NCBI RefSeq assembly: GCF_000687475.1
Contig: NC_057316.1
Span: forward strand, 6,696,001-6,760,000
DNA from: Ustilaginoidea virens
Lineage: Eukaryota > Ascomycota > Sordariomycetes > Hypocreales > Clavicipitaceae
DNA length: 64,000 nt
Reading direction: 5' to 3'
The notes under the pieces are model-generated. The model was not told the DNA's origin. It ran no database searches and worked only from the letters and a program-made list of their open reading frames with translations. Each line of letters starts with the position of its first letter. Position 1 is the first letter of the stretch. Both the position numbers and the translations under genes were made by a program. Positions 53,597-64,000 of this stretch are shown piece by piece.

Positions 53597-56500
53597 TTAG
53601 CTACTGTAGTAGCAAGCTAATCATATAAAGGATAGGGAAAGAAAATGCAGTAAAAAGTGCTAAGGAAAAACATAGGAAAAACCTTAGTAAAAATATGTTA
53701 GTATAAGTTAGCAGGCCCTAAGGCCTAGTAACTCGCGGAACCTAGTAAATTTAGGGCCCGGCAGTGGCTTTATAAGACCGTCAGCAGGCATACTATTAGT
53801 AGGTAAGTAGGTAATTTTAACCAAGCCCAGCTGTGCTTGCTCCCTAATATACCGGAATTTTAATAGTGTATACTTAGTGCGAGCATGCTGGTTAGGGTCA
53901 TTAGAATTCGAAATAGAGCCCTGATTATCGCAGTATAACGGTATAGGGCGTAAAATATCGATTTCCAGCTTCTTATAAAGGTTAGAAAGCCACTGTACCT
54001 TACGGATAGTCTCAAGTAATGCATCAGATTCAGCTTCTAAAGTAGATAATACTACTAAAGAGGCTCGCTTGGAACGCTAGCTAATAGGACCACTATTAAT
54101 AGTAGTCAAGAAGCCTCCAGTAGATTTAGAGGTTTCTTTACAGCCAGCAAAATCGCTATCAGAGTAAGTGGCTATAATAGGCTATTGGTTGCTTTTAGTA
54201 AAGCAAATAGCTAGATTCTCAGTGCCTTTAAGGTAACTAAAGCTGCCTTTTGCAGCATTTAGATACATATTAGTTGCTTTCGATATAAACCGAGAAAGGT
54301 ATTGGGTAGGAAATGCTAGGTCGGGCCTAGTCATCATTATAAGCCACATTATAGTGCCAGTAAGGCTCTAATAAAGGCTCTGATCAGTAGGGCTAAGGTC
54401 TTTTCTACTAGATTCATTTAGAATCCCTAGTTAAAGTGGAATTAGCTGAGGTTTAGTATCCTGTAAGCCGAATTTAGCTAAAACCTCTGCTATAAATTAG
54501 GCTTGGTGTAGCCACAATAAACCTTCCTTCCTATTTCGTATAATTTGTACGCCTAGGAAGAAGGAAGCCGGACCACAGTCTTCTATAGCATAGACCTTAT
54601 GAAATTTCCTTTTTAGCTGGTTAATATAAGTTATATTTGGACCAACTAATAGGCAGTCGTCAACATAAGTGACGATAAAGGTGCTGGTTTGCTTATTATA
54701 AAAGACGGCAGTATCAGAGGCTAAAGGTAAAAAACCTTTACTAGAAATCAGGTCTTTTAGCTGGTGTTGCTATTCGCGGGGTGCTTATTTTAGCCCGTAT
54801 AGGGCCTTCTTTAGTAAAATAGCTTGCTTAATAGAGGGATTAAAGCCGGCTTCTTTAAGTAAAGTTAGTAGCCGTTGCCATTAAATATCAGACCAAAGCT
54901 TGCTATTACTATTAGTTAGTAGTAAGCTCTCTGTAAATTCAAGAAATCCATCAGGAATATCCATATAAATAGTCTCAGAAAGTTCGCTATTTAGGAAGGC
55001 GCCTATAAAGTCGATCTGCTCTATTTCCCAGTTATTACTAGCAGCCAAAGCCAGTATAACCCTCTAGGTAGGTAGAATAGAGGTAGAAGCATAGGTATGC
55101 TGAAAGTCCTTTCCTTCGACTTATATAAAACCCTTAACAACCAATCTAGCCTTATATTTTATAGGCTGATTATTGGCATCCTTTTTAACCCGAAAAACAG
55201 GCCTATTGCGTATAATTTTCCTATCAATGGGAACGCTAGACTTAGGAATAAATTAGAAGACTTTAGTATCCAATAGCTGCTCAAATTCCTTAAATAATGC
55301 CTTTATCCAAAGGTCTTTTTCAGGGCTTCGTAGTATATCCTTCCAGCTATTAGGCGTACCATTAGGGGCCTTTTTAGCTAGCTTACGCTTAGCTGCATAG
55401 TAGGAATCCCATATCAGGTGGTATAAATCCTGATTAGGGAATAAATCGGTAGGGCTAGTAGGGTCGGTAGGGCTAGCAGGTATAGCAGGGCCAGCAGGGC
55501 CAGTAGGGCCAGCAAGGTCGGCAGGAGTAAGGCTAGTAAGGATATCTATAAGGTCATCCTTTGCAGTAGCCGGGGACTATAATATAAGACGGTTATCCAA
55601 GGTAGCATTAGTATTAATAACGCTAGTATTAGTAGGGTCCGGCATGCTTTCTAGGTTATCCGGTATAACATTAGTATTAGTAATGTTAGTAAGGTTAGTA
55701 GGGTCCGGCATGCTTTCAAGGTCATCCAGTAAAATAGCAGGTTCTCTACTAGATACCCCCTCTGAACCTATATTTTGCCCTCTGTGAAAGTCTCCTTCTA
55801 AGCTATTAGAAATAGGGCCTATACCTTCATTTTGATGAATAAAGGTAATAAAAGTTGTTTTAGTAATAACCTTCTTCTTTAGAAGGTAGACTAGGTAAGT
55901 ATTATTACCTAAAGTGGCAAGGAGCCTACCAGGCTCGGTACGGGGCGCTAATTTGCGGCTTTTTACACGCTTTTCGTATAGTATAAGCACTTCAATAGCT
56001 GCTCCAATGGCCCTAAGGTTAATAAGATCAGGGTAGTGCTCCGGCGTAATATGGTCATAATCCTTTAATAGCTCCTAATAGGGGCTAGAAGGTCTATTAG
56101 TAACAGCTATTATATTTACTAGCATAACAACGCCAGTAATTACAGCGGACCAGAGGTTAGATAGTAGCCTTGACCAGGCCATAGTAGCACATAGCCTATC
56201 AGCTATAACCCTAATAGAGCGCTCAGCTAGGCCGTTTTATTCGTAAATATAAGGGTAAGAGGTATTAAAAGCTATACCCTATTCAATAAGCTAATCACTA
56301 AGCATTTTGTTGATTTCATTTCCACCATCATAGTAGAATTCAACAGGCGTTTTACCATATCTGACCTATAGGCTCTGTATAAAGCTCTGTAATGCTTTAA
56401 AAACAATAGTGCCTTCCCTATTAGGCAGCAAGTAAAGCCAGCGGAATCGGGATTTTCTGTCCACTAATATAAGGGCAACAGGTCGTTTGTTATATGGCAT

Positions 56501-58678
56501 AGGTGATATAGCAAAAGTATCACCTTCTATAATATCCAGGCATTTAGCTGGATTAGGTATCGCATCTTTAGAAGGTCTTCTAACCTTTTTAGCCTGGATA
56601 CAGGCTAGGCAGCGAAAATCAGCATCTTTAACCTTATTAAGGTTAGACAGACCAGGGGTATTAGCACAGGTCTTTTTAAGTAGCTGAATACCTATATGCC
56701 CTAGCCGTATATGCTAAATGCCGGCTAACTGTAATAGCTTCTGATATTCTGTATCAGCAGTTACAGGGGCAGGAGTAAGGCTAGTAGCTACTACGGGATT
56801 TTCGCTAGTCGTAATAGCGGGCTCTTCGCTAGTCGTAATAGCGGGAGAGTTGGTAGTAGGGCTAATAGCCTCTACAGGTTCTTTACTAGTTGCAGTAGTA
56901 GGAATAGGGGTAATAGTAGTATCCTCAGGATCACTATAATTAGTAGGGTTAGTAGGGCTAGGGACCTTTACTATTATACTATTAGTAACAGTATAATGGC
57001 TGCAAGGTTGATACAGTAGTAGTGTGTCTATTCCTTTCTGTGGAAGGAAAAAGCCGTATTTTTCAAAATTAAAAATGCCGATGCATTTACAGCTTACTGA
57101 CCAAAGCTGATTTTTAATTAATACCCCTTTAGCGGTATAGTGCTTTACACCGCTAATAATATTAATATCCAAGGTAGGAATATATAGGGCATTTTTGAGC
57201 TCTATAATACCCCATTTGGTGGGATTAACGCCCTATAGCACAGTAAATCGTGCCGTGCCCCAACTAGTAGGGGAAATAGGGCCACCACTAGTAGTAATTA
57301 CCGGCTTATCATCCTTCTTAAAATGGTGAAAAGTGGTGAAATGCTTCTTATTATTAATAATATGACAAGTGGAGCCTGTATTATAAAGGAGGGCATCCTT
57401 AGGGGTCCTACCGCCTGATTTAGCACTATAGCTTATAGCTAAGGGCTGGTTATCAGTGGATATAATGGTAGAAGAAGAGGAATAGGATATATTAGTATCC
57501 TGGGTATTATAATTGCCTATAATAAAGGCCTCGACATCTTGCTGATTATTGCTAGAATCCTGTTTCTTCTTCTGTTGCTGCTTCTTTTTCCTATTATTAG
57601 TAGAATTATTCTTGCTATTATTAGTAGAAGCGGCATTAGTAGACCCTTTATTCTTAGAGTCTTTAGAAGCCTTAAGCTGCTTAGGGTTATTATTAGCAGC
57701 TACTTTATTAGACCCTTTAGAACGCTGTTCTTCTAGTAGGTCAACCATAAAATACTGGAGGTTAAATTTGCTGCTGTTAATAACACCCTGGGCGCTATAA
57801 GCCCTAATTATAGAGCGTTGGCGTTCCGTCTAGCGGGTAAATACCCCCTCTATAGCCTAAAGATACTGGTTAACTTGGTCGAAAGAGTCGATCTTGGAAC
57901 CTAGGATTCTAAGGCGAGAAATATAGCTGTTAAATTCGCTATTAAAAGCCTCCAAGGTGCCCTTATAACCGGTAAATATAAGGGTGTGAAAGGTAGGGTA
58001 TAAGTGTGCCTGCTGTACTTCTGGTGAGTGGTAATACTAGGCTACCAGTAAAAGGTAGGCTTCCTCTGGGTCGTTACACCAGTCTATAGCCTCTGCAGCT
58101 TCTTTACTATAGCTATTCTTTAGCATTAGTAGTAGAAGTGCCTGCTCAGACTCATCAAAGTGCCTTGTTATAGAAGGGTCGTTGACAAAATTAGCTATTT
58201 TAAAGGCCCGAAGTTGTATAGTAAGGGCCTGCTTCCACTGGTCGAAATTATAGGGGCTTTTTAGCTTTTGGGACTCCTTAAAGCGGTTGGCAGTCTTAGC
58301 TAATTCCTTAATAGCCCCATCACTAATTTGGTTGGTAATAGTTATTGGTGGCGTTGTATAAATAGGCTCTTTACCCTTATATTTTATAGGCGTAGAAGGT
58401 TGGTCAATTTCCATAACGTCAGCTTCACTATTATTATCTTTAGTGGTAGTCGTCTTAGTGGAAGGTCCAGCGTTAGTAGCTTTAGTAGGCTTCTTATTAG
58501 TAGCCTGGGTAGCCTGGGTATCGTTATTTTGCCTAGTAACTAAGCCCTGTATAAGGTCAGTTAGTATATTCATCTGAGATTTCATATCGTCCATATCTAG
58601 CTGTAGCTGTGCATTAGTATTAACTTTAGTATTGGATTTAGGGACCTTATAGGATCCTGACTCTGCTATAGTGGGCAA
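53597..58678 (-). pseudogene. Element 2 gag-pol, RIP-degraded
   Basis: Reading the minus strand through TAG codons shows, in order: gag (58678 to about 57750; KLKSPYNFDQWKQALTIQLR and an Asn/Lys-rich linker); protease (LLYNTGSTCHI, about 57369-57390); an HHCC integrase zinc finger (HIRLGHIG ... CLACIQAKK, about 56590-56730); integrase core (VDRKSRFRWLYLLPN, EFYYDGGNEINK and YIYEWNGLAERS, about 56220-56470); RT (KARLVVKGF at about 55150 and YVDDCLLVG at 54644-54672); and RNase H (TYSDSDFAGC, about 54150-54180, and YCDNQGSISNSNDPNQHARTK, about 53860-53940). The catalytic Asp of the protease is Asn. The likely start ATG is ATA (about 58670). It is not functional. Confidence 0.88.
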
Positions 58679-59421
58679 GAAGGGTTTAAAAATCCGTTGA
58701 AAAATGGTGCCGATAGTTGTAAAAACAGAGGAATAACTAGCTAAATAGCTAGCAAAATAGTCGAATAACTGGTAAAATAGCCGAGTAACTAGCTAGACAG
58801 CTAGTAAATATAGTGGCTAGTAGCCTACTATAAAAGGTAACCGCAGAATATAGCGGCAGGTCTCAATATAAAAAAGCACGGATGCCGTAGGCGTTGTGCA
58901 AGTCTGTATTATAGCGTTGGTATTCAAGGTGCTTATATGGTGCCGTAATATAAAGGTGCCGTAAGTGCCGTAGGTGCCGTAGGTGCCGTGGGTGCTATAG
59001 GTGCCGTAATATAAAAGGTGCCGTAAATGCCGTACCAAAAGTGCTATAAGTGGAAGAGTATAATAGGTGCCGTACAGTGCAGTAGGTATCGTACACTAGG
59101 TGCAAAGGTGTTATACAGTGGTATAGTATGGTAGATATCACACTATAAAATCCGTAGGTGCCGTAGGTTACGCCGAAAATAACGTAAGGTTACGCTAAAA
59201 GTGCCGTAAGGTTACGCCGTAAGTTGCCGTTAGGTACGCCGTTGATTGCCGCAGGGTAATACCGTAAGTAACAAAGGGTAAGCCAAAGGTGATAATAGGT
59301 AAGCCGAAGTTAATAAGGGTAAGCCGAAGATACTAAAAGATAGCTGTATTAGTAGTACTAATAAGCAAGAGAGACCAAGGGGTAAACACAAAAAGGTAGG
59401 GTAAAAACAAAGAAGTAAAAA
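58679..59421 (-). repeat. Element 2 leader with GGTGCCGTA-type tandem repeats
   Basis: The internal leader between primer site and gag is built from many imperfect copies of a 9-11-bp unit GGTGCCGTA(G) (about 58880-59270). It also has GGTAAGCCGAAG units (59270-59335) and TAGCTAG-type units (58735-58830). No gene. Confidence 0.75.
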
Positions 59422-59436
59422 CCCGGGCTCATAACC
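59422..59436 (-). other. Element 2 primer-binding site, half initiator tRNA-Met
   Basis: The plus strand reads CCCGGGCTCATAACC next to the LTR; on the sense strand it is GGTTATGAGCCCGGG. GGGCTCATAACC is the anticodon arm of initiator tRNA-Met, so the site matches the cleaved-half-tRNA priming known for copia. Confidence 0.85.
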
Positions 59437-60211
59437 TATTGCAATTCTCAAGGTCACTATAAAAGCAGAGCCTTACTAGCTAGCTAGATGGCACAAGACT
59501 GTCTGCGACCTGTGAACTAATCTTAGTATAAATACTAGATTTTTCACCAAGTCCTAAGACTATACAAGTGCTATAAAGCAGGGCAAGTGTAAAGGCAAGG
59601 CAAATATAAGATAACTAGAAACGCAGGGAAGGTGGGAGTTAAGAGGCATATAGTGCATTAACAGACTCGATTGTGCTACCCTTCTACTATCTAGAAAGAA
59701 GGGGGAAAGCTATCCTATATATATACGAAGGAGGGGTGGGCCCAGGCATCCAAGGTAGCTAGTAAGAAAGCTCCCCGTAATGCTCGCTTTGCCACGTATA
59801 TAATACGTCAGCAGCCCCACTATATCGGGCCTTTTCAACCACCCTAACCACCACACTAGTAACTAGTCACCGCACTAGTAACTAGCCACCACGCTAGTGA
59901 CTAACCACCACACTAGTGGACTAGCCACCACGCTAGTAGGCCACCACGCTAATTTAGCAATGCCACACCACGCTAGTAGGCCGCCACCACGCTAGTAGGC
60001 AACCACGCTAATTTAGCAATGCCACACCTTTTTCAACAAGGCCTACCTTACTTGATATACAGTAAATAATCCACTGAAAATCCTTAAGGTAAAAGGCAAA
60101 GGCCTAAGGTAATACTACCATAAGTCCAAGAGGCGGTATAAGGGCCAGAAGGTTAGTAGGCCAGTAGGGCATAAGGCCAGCAGCCTAGTAGGCTACTATA
60201 GGATTTTAATA
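59437..60211 (-). repeat. Element 2 5' LTR (right copy, 775 bp)
   Basis: Identical in length to the left copy. Its first dinucleotide on the sense strand is TA rather than the TG kept in the other copy, a G-to-A change. Confidence 0.93.
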
Positions 60212-60216
60212 GTTCC
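60212..60216. repeat. Target-site duplication GTTCC (right)
   Basis: Second copy of the 5-bp duplication flanking element 2. Confidence 0.9.
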
Positions 60217-63200
60217 AACCGTACCGCCCCTAATAATAAGAAATTCCGTATTTTCCTATAGGAATATGAGGGGCCCGCCGACCAAAGCCTTAAGGATGCC
60301 GATTTTAATGATATTGTTAAAGATATCGAAGTCATAATGGCTAATGTTATACGGTGGGATGCAGAGGATACTGTCGCACCGCAAATTACAGCCACTCAGT
60401 ATTTCCAAGCCCCCCTGCAAATAGAGGCATTACTAATTGAGATATTATAAGCCCTACAAGATGAATTATGCCGATATGCCTTCCTATAAATTGACCCCTT
60501 CCGAATGCCCTCACTAGACCGTAATTCTGCCTTTCTAGAAGAAGAATGCTATAGTAACTACACCTTCCGCGGAATCCTACTAAATACCGGCGCTTCCGGC
60601 CTATTAATAGCAGGCCTAGGTCAAGTAAAGGCCCTGATGAGATTGATGAGGACCCTAACTATCGAGGCGACTAACAAAAAGCACACGGTGAACTTCGGCG
60701 CTAGCTCTGCCACATCTTCCGGCATATTAAATATTCCGACGATATTCGGTAATATCCCCTTCCACGTCCTTAACAGCAGCACCCCCTTCCTATATTCTAT
60801 TACGGATATAGATAGGATAGGCGTAAAGCTTGACAATATTGATAACCTGTTAATCTAAGGGGATATCAAGGTCCCAATTATCAGGAAATGGGGACATCCA
60901 TAGTGGACTCTCAATGCCACGGATACTGCAGCCTTCTATTTATCGTCACAGGAAATCCATTAGCTTTATCGTCGATTCAGGCACCCCTCTATCAATAGGC
61001 TCACCAAATTGCTTCAGCGGGCTAGATATAATAATAATATTAACCGCAATATCATCAAGAGGATCACCCATATATGCCATTAATGCCAGATAAACGTAAA
61101 GGCACTTAGCCGATTCAAATTCACACTTAAGGATGACGATACTAGCTAATTCAACTACGAAATTATTGTCGATATCCTTCATATTAATAATTAGCCGGTA
61201 TTGCACGTTATAGATGCCGCAACAAGCTTCCAGGCAGCTAGATTTCTTGATCTATAAAGGCAGAAAGCCTACGATATTTAGAATGCCCTCAAGGAATGCT
61301 AGATAGATACGTACCTCGGCCCGCCGGATTAGATTATTCATAATACTAGCCCTAATTTCGCCTCCGCTGAATTCCATTATAATACCCGGCTTCTATCTAT
61401 CAATATAGATGAAATTCCTATAGAAGCCCACAATAGCATTAGCAAGGTCGAAAGATATCACGCCCTATTACGCTAAGCCTATACCATTATTGATAACGAA
61501 GTAGGCGACCTAATAATAAAGGAATAGAAATTACAGCTTGCTATAAAGGCTATCAACGATTCCGCTAGACCTAACGGTCTAGTGCCTACGTTATTGGTCT
61601 TTAGGGCATATCCTCGACTCACAGACGATTCACCCCCTAACTTATCAGTATCACAACGCGCCTTAATATTACGAAAGGCCACTAATAAAGCTAGGAAATG
61701 CCTCGCTAAGCGATAAGTTCATGATGCCCTCGCCTAATGGAACGGCCCAGACATACGGCCTATCCACCGACTACCCCTACAATCTGATGTATGGGTATAG
61801 CGAGAGAAAGGTGGCTGGCATAGGCCGTACCGGCTAATCAGCCTCGATAGTAAGACTTATATTATATAAATACCATATGGCCCCGTTAAATTCCGGTCAA
61901 CAGTCGTCAAGCCATATAACCACGACCTTGACAGTAATCCTGCTGCTGACGATCCTAAAGATATCGTCTATACCGAAAGCCCGGCCCATCCCGGCAGGCT
62001 AGAAGTCAGGATACTAGCTGCAGCCGCACCTCCAGCCGCGATAATACCTACAGCCGCGGCATTATCGTCGCCAGCCACTGACCCTAATCAAGCCAGGCTA
62101 ATATCACCAATAAGGGTGGTATCCGACGTTATGATCAATAAGGACCAAGAAGAAGCTCTTATTAACGCTATAGCTTCTAATACCATTATTAATATATCTT
62201 TCCTAACCGCGAAAGAGCAAGCCGACCTATAGCTTACTAGCTAATTACGCCAGGAAGGGAAGATCACAACCCTTAGAGCCCCTTTCGAACAGTCTAACCG
62301 TACAGAGATAGAAGCGTTATAGGCCCGTAATATATTCCGATTTATTACCTTTAATATCGGTAAACATAGAGCCTAACGCCTCTTTAACTTACGTATAGTA
62401 CGAGAGATTAAAGGTAAAGGCACGGATATACTATACGAGAAGTCTAGGCTTATAATATAAGGTCATAGTAATAACAAGAAGCAATTGATATTGACTCAGT
62501 CCCCCATAATCCAATAGGCTAATCAACGGTTACTTATATCATTAGCACCATCACTATAACGCTCTCACAGCTTATTTCTCTGGATACATAATATCACACA
62601 AGCTTATATGCAGTCATCAACTACCCTCAATCGGTCGATCATCGCTAAGCTACCTAAGCAAATAGCCCACTAATACCCTAATAATACTATCATGGAAGTG
62701 GTGAAGCCACTATACGGAATAGCTGAGGTAGGCACCCACTAGTAGGCGATATACTTCCGGCACTATCGCGAGAAGTTAGGCATAACTATATCAACCTATG
62801 ACCCCTGTTTGCTGATATCCACCGGTAATAACGATATTGACCGTACTGACGCTCCTGACCGCGATATTACCATATACTTCGGTATCGTAGGTATGTAGAC
62901 TGACGATACCCTCGGCCTAAGTAATAATGCCTTCTTCCAACGGGAAGAATTGGAGCTTACTAAGGCAGGCTTCAACGCCAAGCCTAAGACGAAGCTATTA
63001 CTAACTATACCCCTAATATTCAACGGATGCATACTAACGGCCACTTCCGACGGCACAATGACGTTATACTAGAAAGGTCAAAACAAGAAGATCGCAACCA
63101 TCGATAAGAATGCGCCTATAGCATAGCGTAATTATATCGAATAATGCGCTCGCGGCGCTTATGTGGCTACGGTCTGCCAGCCTGAGGCGTCTTTTGACCT

Positions 63201-63875
63201 ATCTATCGCAGTACAATACTAGCAACCTGACCCTAAGGATATCGCGAGGTTGAATAAGCGCCTTCAATAGCAGCGTGATAACCAGGATCGTGGCTTGCGG
63301 TATATCAATCTGGCCCTTACTACAGCCAAGCTCTTTATATTTGTTGACGGATCCTTTGCCAACAATAAAGATTTAAGCTCCCAGATTGGTTACGTGATTA
63401 TACTAGGGAATGAGGCAGATACTGCAAATAATGCCTTCTAGATGACCGGTAATATTATTACTTATAGCTCTACAAAGAGCAAGCGGGTAATGCGCAGCGT
63501 ACTCGCTTCGGAGCTATATAGTATGGTGCAAGGGGTCGATATTGCATATGCGATAGGCACGACCCTTAATATGATTACCAGTAGGCTGGGATTGCCGAAG
63601 ATCCCTATAGTTATATATATAGATTCGTTTTCGCTGTACGAATGCCTTATTAAGCTAGGTACTACCAAGGAAAAGAGGCTTATAATAGATATTATGGCCT
63701 TATGATAGTCATATGAGCGCCAGGAGATTTATAAGATCCGTTAGATCAATAGAAATGATAATCTCACCGATATAATAACTAAGGGAATGCCTAATAAAGC
63801 CCTTAAGACCTTTATCGACCGAAATCAGGCTGTTATACGTGTGGAAGGGTGGGTAAAGAGGCCGGTCAATATCTG
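60217..63875 (+). pseudogene. Copia-type element 1, protease-integrase-RT-RNase H (3' part)
   Basis: The plus-strand frame read through TAG shows a retroviral-type protease (ILLNTGASGL, about 60570-60600, Asp replaced by Asn). An HHCC zinc finger follows (RRFRHPSINRLT ... HICHWCQ region, about 60965-61090), then an integrase core (VIDAATSFQAARFLDL at about 61206-61250), RT (about 62380-62960; IIAKLPKQ, VKPLYGIAEVGTH, STYDPCLLI) and RNase H (about 63335-63830; FVDGSFANNKDLSSQIGYV, VIYIDSFSLYECL). The RT metal-binding motif reads TDD rather than YVDD. Integrase before RT marks it as Copia. Frames are broken by TAG. The right LTR is not in the window. Confidence 0.82.
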
Positions 63876-64000
63876 ATTGCGTTTGGAAGGTATTAGTGAT
63901 ATGATAGGTGGCAAGTGTGTGGATTTTCCTATGTTCAATGTTGTGTTATTTTACTGTGTTTACTACTGCCCCTTTTTGCCCCTTTGTTTGGCTGCGATAT
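63876..64000. other. Element 1 3' flank, probably entering its LTR
   Basis: A G/T-rich stretch with GCCCCTTTTTGCCCCTTT follows the RNase H frame. A similar GCCCCTTTTGCCCCTTT is near 49978-49996, hinting at LTR homology, but the match is too short to set boundaries. Confidence 0.4.

Larger units (their letters stand above)
52812..60211 (-). mobile_element. Complete 7,400-bp Ty1/copia-type LTR retrotransposon (element 2), nested
   Basis: Two direct 775-bp LTRs (52812-53586 and 59437-60211) without indels bound the element, with a GTTCC duplication outside. The minus strand is the coding strand: 5' LTR, primer site, repeat-rich leader, gag, protease, integrase, RT, RNase H, polypurine tract and 3' LTR. 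Integrase before RT identifies Copia order. It is inserted in the gag of element 1. All coding regions are broken, mostly by TAG at Trp positions. Confidence 0.92.

Noticed and set aside
50640..63875. Possible code reassignment of TAG to Trp in the elements
   Set aside because: Host genes in the window use TAG as stop (Vps3844-type at 31976 and rhodanese-like at 36367) and TGG for Trp, and some TGG codons survive in the elements. RIP explains the pattern better.

Overview
The window is nuclear DNA of a filamentous ascomycete, most likely a hypocrealean Sordariomycete. Genes are compact and carry 0-4 short GT..AG introns. Closest families are typical ascomycete ones: Zn(II)2Cys6 regulators, Kap120, Ntr2, Rsc4-like, Vps3844-type and Ino4-like proteins. 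Transposons show the CpA-to-TpA decay of repeat-induced point mutation (RIP). The genus cannot be read from the sequence.

Positions 1-49,365 are a gene-rich, GC-balanced arm with 21 protein-coding genes on both strands. In order: the 3' end of IMP2 (mitochondrial inner membrane peptidase); an Mme1-like mitochondrial carrier; an orphan conserved protein; a 2OG-Fe(II) oxygenase; mitochondrial ribosomal protein uL23m; a METTL4-type MT-A70 methyltransferase; a Leu5-like CoA carrier; a Zn2Cys6 factor; importin Kap120; mitochondrial Thr-tRNA synthetase; an Ino4-like bHLH factor; a Maf pyrophosphatase; an Rsc4-like double-bromodomain protein; a mitochondrial membrane protein; a Vps3844-type protein; a second Zn2Cys6 factor; a rhodanese/Cdc25-like protein; SmG and Ntr2 as a divergent splicing pair; a flavin monooxygenase; the Hsp90 co-chaperone Sti1; a ZIP transporter; a hemerythrin-like protein; and a membrane-associated GNAT-like protein. 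Exon-intron models were built by joining reading frames at GT/AG sites whose phases match. Seven products have mitochondrial roles, but nothing indicates a biosynthetic or co-regulated cluster.

A 364-bp MITE-like element with C/G-homopolymer inverted repeats and an AT-rich core lies at 22,825-23,188.

From 49,549 to the end the sequence changes abruptly to AT-rich, RIP-decayed retrotransposon. A 200-bp minus-oriented LTR fragment abuts the promoter of the last gene. It is followed by a plus-oriented Ty1/copia-type element (gag from about 50.6 kb, protease-integrase-RT-RNase H at 60.2-63.9 kb). Nested inside that gag is a 7,400-bp minus-oriented Copia element with two 775-bp LTRs, a GTTCC target duplication and a half-initiator-tRNA primer site. 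In both elements most Trp codons have become TAG.

The most interesting signals are the strand-specific RIP pattern in the nested pair, the LTR promoter aimed at the GNAT-like gene, the MITE-like element, a 30-nt palindrome, and the SmG/Ntr2 shared promoter with a TCACGTGA box. I found no tRNA, rRNA or CRISPR array.
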